Shown one piece after another: positions 58,147 to 64,000 of a DNA stretch of 64,000 bases. The stretch comes from Thelephora terrestris (Eukaryota > Basidiomycota > Agaricomycetes > Thelephorales > Thelephoraceae), in NCBI GenBank assembly GCA_015956445.1, contig WIUZ02000002.1, forward strand, positions 2,666,001 through 2,730,000, in the 5' to 3' direction. Position 1 is the first letter of the stretch, and each line of letters opens with the position of its first letter. The notes beneath the pieces are model-generated. The model had not been told where the DNA came from, did no database searches, and worked only from the letters and a program-made list of their open reading frames with translations. A program made the position numbers and the translations under genes.

Positions 58147-60543
58147 GGTGAAGCTGTGGAGGAATCAGTGAGTTGCGTCCAGCGGAGAGTCCAGAATGAT
58201 ACTAGCAACGCACGAGGGAGAATGGACCACAAGATCCAGTTCCTTGTTCAGAGCAAACACAAGCTGTGAAAGCGATAGCCCCCTTCCGGGATAAATCTGT
58301 GTGCCCATTGAGAAGATTGCAGGGCGTTTGTAGGAGTTCGTACCAGGGCTACTTACCTGTTTCGACCACGCTCCATCACTGCCATCGTGCGGCGCTCCAC
58401 TTTCCAGCCTCCCACAAACCCTGTTCGCGGTGTCGTGCTCTCTTGAGCAGGGCCAGATGTGGCTGTCGCGTCGCTGGCAAGCCGTGTTCGTAGTGCTAGT
58501 TTGGTTGACCTATCCGGATGAGCCCGGAAGGAACCGGCGCCGTACCTCGTTGACCTATACCACAGTGACGCTGCAATCCACGAATCACTTCTCATGTTTT
58601 GCCGCAGTTAGTCTTCAAGCAAGCACTCCTCGACTATGAGTGAGTGTACACGTTGTCTATAATGTGGAGGAATACTCGCGAGGCTCCATCCCAGTGCTGC
58701 GAGTGTGGTTTGCGGAGGATCAAACTGGGCATTGTGTTGCCTTGGATCTCGCCTATTGTTTTGATCCCGTTCGTAGCAGAGCGTAAGTTTCGCCCTTCTG
58801 CCCTTGCGTTGTACTAGAAAAAACATCAAGCGTACATTTTTAGGCCGTGCCCCCCTCTCCACCACCATCACTTTTCCCTCTAAATCACACTTCAACACAA
58901 GCTCGACCACCGCTGTTCAAAGGTCTACAATACTTTGATCCCACGTTCATCGTGTGCGCCCTGTCGACTTTCTGCCGCGCTTTTATCCAGGTATCGCATC
59001 GAAACACCGTGCAAAGGCGCTCCTGAATCACAAGTGAAATCCGGTTTCTACCATCCTGCGTAATGGAGGAAGCGCGATCCTACGGCACCCAAACAAGCAT
59101 CCCCAAATATTCCCGTTTGCTGTCCATCTGACGTCACGCGTCAATATCGAAGACCGATTCCAGGGTCCAGCCGTCGAGCTGTAGGCCTGAGTGTTTGATC
59201 CCGTCTCATCGCGAGACTCAACACCTCCTTTATCGGTTGAAGCATCTTGTCGTAGGAGGATGATGCGCTCTCGAAAGTCGCCTGGTGTTGAATGAAAGAC
59301 ATACCAAGACATACCACGATAAGGGTTTGTTTTGATGGACTCAAGGGTCCCTCATTTCCTGGGATCAAAGTCACTGCTAAACGTGAACCTTGAAAGGAAG
59401 CAGCATCATTCGCCGAATTTCCAACGCCTGCACCTCCCTTGGTAAGCGCGTCGTAGCGACTGACCCACGTCCTCCCAGTTCTTCTTTATCCATCCATGCC
59501 CTCGCCTTCATCAATAATCCGCCTCCTGAGTGACCAGGCCGCACGGTTTGGACTCAACCCGCAGCTCGACTCACTCGGTAGAGCCGCACTCAAGGTCTTA
59601 CCAGCGTCGTTGGTACTATTCTCCCTGTGCGGGGCAGTGGTGGCTGACCGATTGGGGCTAGTTACATATTCTATACCACTTATTAGATGTGCGCGAGGTT
59701 TGGGGAACGGACCACCACGGATAAATTCTACTGTTTTACCACCGGGAGAGGATTGAGAACAGAATGCAAAAATCACATTCTTGGAATCAGGCGTTGCAGC
59801 GTTGAGCCTTTGAGGGTTCCCAAGCGTACCTCTCGATCACCGGGAACCACCCTTCGTCTAGGACGATCACGACTCACGATTTTCGTGAAGACTTTCGATT
59901 CTACCATCGTGCGCATCCGAGAGGGTGCCCCAACCCGTAGGTAGCATTAGCTTCTGGGTGCCCCGAGCTGTTGCATAGAATACACGTTCACGTACCTGGC
60001 TTCCGTTGGTATGGGGCACGCCTTTTGGTTTGCGTTATCAAATATCTATTTCTCCGGAAGTACTGGGCCAAATGCTGCACTGGGTAGCATTCGCCGGTAT
60101 GTATTCTACCAATCAATTCGTTGGCATGAAATCCTGATGATCGATGTGGTGTTCAGACTGCCCGCATGGACGACCATCGAAGAACATTGGAAACTGAAAC
60201 CGCCCGTCCTGTAACTTGAAATGTTCAACCAGCCTTTACTCAATTGGCTAGGCCTAAAGGAACACCATGAACCAGCGCGCCCCTTCGCTGTCCATACGTC
60301 ACGCTGACGAATTTATCTTCCGTCACGGTCACCCAAGGATTGATGGGATCCGTCTGATTGTTCTCCCGATACGAGCCCGTCGGTGAGTGGGGTTCTGCGG
60401 TGTCCTCTACGTCTACTGACAAACCGAACCCTAGGCAAAGTTCTTGCGTCGAGCCGGCCAACACTAAATCAACCGCTTTCACACTTTCGCACCGTCCTCT
60501 GAGCCATCCGACGTCCGCACGCCCGTGCCGTGTGTGTGAGCTG
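58147..60543. other. Intergenic; possible gene fragment at 59496-59756
   Basis: No full gene is supported. The plus-strand frame 59496-59756 codes 86 residues with a hydrophobic segment (LVLFSLCGAVVADRLGL) after SPSSIIRLLSDQAARFGL and a late VLPPG. This is reminiscent of the membrane-anchor end of some basidiomycete cytochrome P450s, but nothing after it continues such a protein. It could be a decayed fragment. Confidence 0.3.
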
Positions 60544-63500
60544 ATGTTCAAGAAAAAGTCCAAGGAATCGCAGGAACACCCCGCAAGAAACCTCTCGTTT
60601 GGGCTCCTCACCAACATCGCCGTCAGTCCGCTCGGCTTCCGAGCAGAACTGGACACTACCTCGAAGGGTGAGCTGAGTCGTCCTTAGCATCACGGCTGGG
60701 GGTAGATAAGTGTGATTGAGCCGCGATCCCAGATGAGAAGGACTCTGTGCCCTCACGGATTGTATTTTGTGAAAGGGAAAGCACAGTTCAGGATTATTCC
60801 GTACCAGGAACCTCGGCCCCTGTTGTTGCGATTGACGATACCGAACAAGTTGGGGACAGCTTTACAAGTGAGAGGTTTCAATCACCACCATCACAGCAGT
60901 TTTTCACAAGGGTCTCTGTGCGTTTGTGCATCAGGAGAGGATACCTGCAATTTAAGTCAGGAGGAGGGGGAGCCGGGGGCGGCGTCGATCGGTACGCATG
61001 AATATTATTGTGTCACTCGTGCCCTCTTGATAGCCATCAGTTACGGAGCAAGACCACACAAATACGCCGCTGAGGGCTCCCGTATTTCCCACTAATGATA
61101 CAGTAGAGGCTTCAAATGGATTCGATTCTCTCGAAGCCCTCCTTCTGAGTTTCTCCATCGACTGTATTAACCAAGAGGTTTGCCGGCGACCGCCAATCCC
61201 AAATCCCTGTTTGGCTAACAACTCTGCAGGGATCTGCCGCTGTCAGAAACAAGATCAAAGTGCTCCTTTCACGTATAACCTCGCTGGGTCAACTTTTTGC
61301 GAAACGTCCAGACAATTTGGTAGATCAGAGGCGCCGGGATGAGTTATTTCGGTACGTCACGTTCCTGCATTTGCATTGGTACATAATAACCCCTTTCCAG
61401 CGAACTTCAAGGCATCGAGGGAAATCTGCGGCCGTTGTACGAGAGCCTGGAGTTGCAGCGGCTTACTGATCACATTCAAGATGTTCTCAAACTTCTCGAA
61501 GATCTACACGAGGCCGTCTTCCGCTATCAGGTTTGTCCGCAATCGGGCGCTCTTTTCAACGTTAACAAAGAATACAGATGGCGTGGCAAACGGCGGTTAA
61601 CAATCGAACACTCAATTCGCTGGTGAGCGTTCCCGTTCGTGTCTGGGCCAACAAAAATGACCTCTCTTGATAGGACCCAGGTTGGACCACATTCTGTTTC
61701 TGTGTTTTCACGAGTTTTACCTGACACGATCCCCTCCTCAGCTGAAGTGGTCGTTCTCGACTGTTTCTACTCTGCACGACGGGCCGAATATCGACATGGC
61801 GACCACAATGGTTGTCTCAGAGGAACCCGTGGAGACATCTTGGCCGAGATTGAACTCTGGACACGTGACTTTGAAAGGTCCCCTGTCTACTGGTTGAATG
61901 GTCTCGCTGGGACGGGGAAAACCACCATCGCACAGACGATTGCAGAGAGGACGTTCGCAAACAGACGACTAGGTGCTTCCTTCTTCTGTTCGCGGGATTT
62001 CGAAGACAGAAGCAACCTAATGTTGATCTTCCCCACTCTTGCGATTCAACTCGCACGAAAATTCTCGCAATTCCGGTCGATGTTCATCCCATTGGTGCAA
62101 TCTGATCCAGGAGTTGTTCATGGGTCACTGTATGATCAGATGAACAAGTTGATCGTTCAACCCCTCGTCGAATCCTCCATTTCGACCGTCATTTTGATCG
62201 ACGGATTGGATGAATGCAAAGGCGAGGAACCTACTTCGGCAATCCTGGCTGTTCTTGGCCAACTTGCAGCCGAGATCCCCAAGGTTAAGTTCTTCGTCAC
62301 CAGTCGCCCCGAGCCCCGCATTCAAGAAGGCTTCCGGCTCCCGCTCTTGGTCAAAGCAGTGGACGTGTCTGTCCTCCACGAGGTTGAGGCCGGTCTGGTC
62401 GACGGCGACATAAAGCTGTTCTTTGAACACAGAATCTCCGAACTCAAGGGCCGTCGACATGGACTGGATGACTGGCCGACTGGAGAACAACTGGATCTGC
62501 TCTGCGAACGCACAGGAGGGCTATTTATCCACGCTATGACTATGGTCAGGTTTATTGAACAGAAGGGCGTCGATCCCAGGGAACAGTCAGATCGCCTTCT
62601 GCGATCACTAGATAGCAGGTTCGAGGGGAAGGCCAAGTTCAAGGCCTACCCTACACTTGATTCGCTCTATGTAACGATCCTCCAGGCGGGTTTCGGTGAC
62701 GATGACCCAGATGGCGACCCCATGGTTCAAGCTGTTCTCGGTGCGGCAATCCTGGCTACAAACCCCCTCTCCCCAACCACAATTGCTACACTCCTAAGCC
62801 TCGATACCGAACACGTATTCCGCATCCTATCATCATTGCATCCACTCCTCGTTCTACGGGAGGACGTTAATCACCCTGTCCGACCCTTCCACGAGTCCTT
62901 TTCAGACTTCGTCCTCGATCCCGCACGGTGCATCGATCCAAGGTTTCGCGTTTACCCTCCAGATCATCATACGGAACTTCTTGCCGGCTGCCTCAAGATT
63001 ATGAACCAAACACTAGAGCAGAATATTTGCAAGCTCCCACATGGGGTCGCCAATTCGGAAGTCGTTGACCTGAGGGAGAGAACCGAAAAACACATTGACC
63101 AAGCTTTGCAATACGCCTGCCAGTCGTGGCACAAGCACCTCGTCCCCACGATACCGACACAGTCACCCGACATCATACCTGCTCTCCGCCAGTTCCTCGA
63201 AGAGAAGTTTTTGTTTTGGTTGGAAGCACTCAGCGTTCTTGGTGCCGCAAGGGAAGCGGTTGACGCATTGAAAGTGACTGAAACATTGCTGGAGGTATGC
63301 TGTGTTTCATTTCCCATTCATCTCTCAAAATCTTACTCGAACTAGATCTGGGCGTCGCCGGTCCTTGCCGCCAGCCTCGCCAGAGACTACCTCCGTTTCG
63401 TAGTCACATTCTTCGAAGCTATCAGCACGTCCGCTCTCCATATTTACCACACCGCACTTCCATTATCACCCCAAAAGTCAATCATACGCAAGCTGTACGA

Positions 63501-64000
63501 ACGATATGCCTGTCCCACGGCGAGGATCGTGCATGGGCTATCACTTTCGTGGGAACCAATTCTTGCGACCTTCCCTTGTCAAGATTTTCGCAACGTGGCT
63601 GCGTGGTCCCCGTGTAATAGGTTCATCGCCATCGCGGGGTTCGGATCTACGAAAATAGACATCGTGGACGCGGCGACTTTCAAGCAACTCAACACTTTCC
63701 AGTCCCCCCAGGAAGATAAATCTCGACACAAGTGGCTTAGTTTCTCCCCGGACTGCCGCTTGTTAACACAATTCAGTGATTGGGGACTCACAGGTTGGGA
63801 CCTTCACACGGGTGGTCCGGCTGGTACCAGCCGGAGGGATGGTTCTTCTTGCCGGGGATTCTCTTCCACGTATTCTATGGATGGAGGGATAGTTGCAATC
63901 GCGTGTAGGAATCTTAGCGACACCACTGTCGCCATTGCCACCTACGATCTTCTCTCCTGGACACTCGTATATTCTTACACACATCCAGTAGGCCACATCA
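60544..64000 (+). CDS. NACHT-WD40 NOD-like receptor (3' end beyond window)
   Basis: Nine exons seen: 60544-60667, 60733-60867, 60935-60991, 61104-61177, 61230-61351, 61401-61530, 61578-61622, 61681-63294, 63346-64000 and on; phases agree throughout (985 residues so far). The start MFKKKSKESQ leads into a disordered acidic stretch, then a helical N-terminal region (residues about 107-229: FDSLEALLLSFSIDCINQ, RNKIKVLLSRITSLGQLF, HIQDVLKLLEDLHEAVF). NACHT domain: Walker A GLAGTGKTT at 303-311, Walker B ILIDGLDEC at 400-408, sensor-like FFVTSRPEPRI after it. After a helical connector the last exon shows beta-propeller repeats (FRNVAAWSPCNRFIAIAG, KWLSFSPDCRLL, GWDLHTGG), as in WD40-ended fungal NLRs (HET-E/D type). 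The family acts in non-self recognition and programmed cell death; the ligand here is unknown. The intron at 60992-61103 (112 nt) is the least certain. Confidence 0.88.

Overview
The window looks like nuclear DNA of a mushroom-forming basidiomycete (Agaricomycetes). Genes are cut by many short introns (mostly 47-67 nt, GT-AG, often with a CTAAC/CTAAT-like branch site). The gene families are typical of that class: NB-ARC-TPR and NACHT-WD40 NOD-like receptors (NLRs), an F-box protein, and a large family of uncharacterised seven-transmembrane (7TM) proteins. I saw no rRNA, tRNA or CRISPR. All gene models were built by eye from reading frame, phase and splice signals.

Left part (1-22.2 kb): a repeated module, all on the + strand. 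Three five-exon NB-ARC-TPR genes (NLR A 1170-4014, NLR B 6800-9708, NLR C 13893-16754) alternate with 7TM genes. Two 7TM genes are broken (4.86-6.14 kb and 12.14-13.25 kb) and one is intact (20083-21403). The flanks are duplicated too. They carry a conserved small ORF (10832-11005 and 17493-17648), a block I call R (1-1010, 11390-12140, 17960-19830), and a roughly 650-bp spacer joining each 7TM gene to the next NLR. Mobile DNA entered single copies only: a 457-bp element with 71-bp inverted repeats at 10197-10653, and a 651-bp poly(A)-tailed insertion with a 12-bp target duplication at 18150-18800.

Middle (22.2-31.6 kb): ordinary single-copy genes. An ER-lumenal DnaJ (SCJ1 type, 23475-25149, minus, C-terminal RDEL) lies head to head, 132 bp apart, with a conserved fungal gene (25282-27010, plus). 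A 393-residue protein I do not recognise follows (28123-29601, minus).

Right-centre (31.6-56.2 kb): seven more intact 7TM genes plus two remnants, in both orientations. They form two subfamilies. One starts MSDSSxxPWSxNPxAP and has a TTTATA box about 100-130 nt before the ATG. The other (35-36, 38 and 54 kb) starts M(F/L)xPVR and comes from segmental duplication. Counting the left part, the family has eight intact loci, two disrupted loci and two remnants in 64 kb, all sharing a five-exon plan with an invariant 79-nt third exon.

Right end (56.5-64 kb): an intronless F-box gene (56569-58146, minus) and a NACHT-WD40 NLR (60544 to beyond the window, plus).

The left block pairs a predicted membrane protein with an intracellular receptor in the same orientation and has been copied repeatedly. 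This suggests, but does not prove, a functional pairing. The roles of the 7TM family are unknown.
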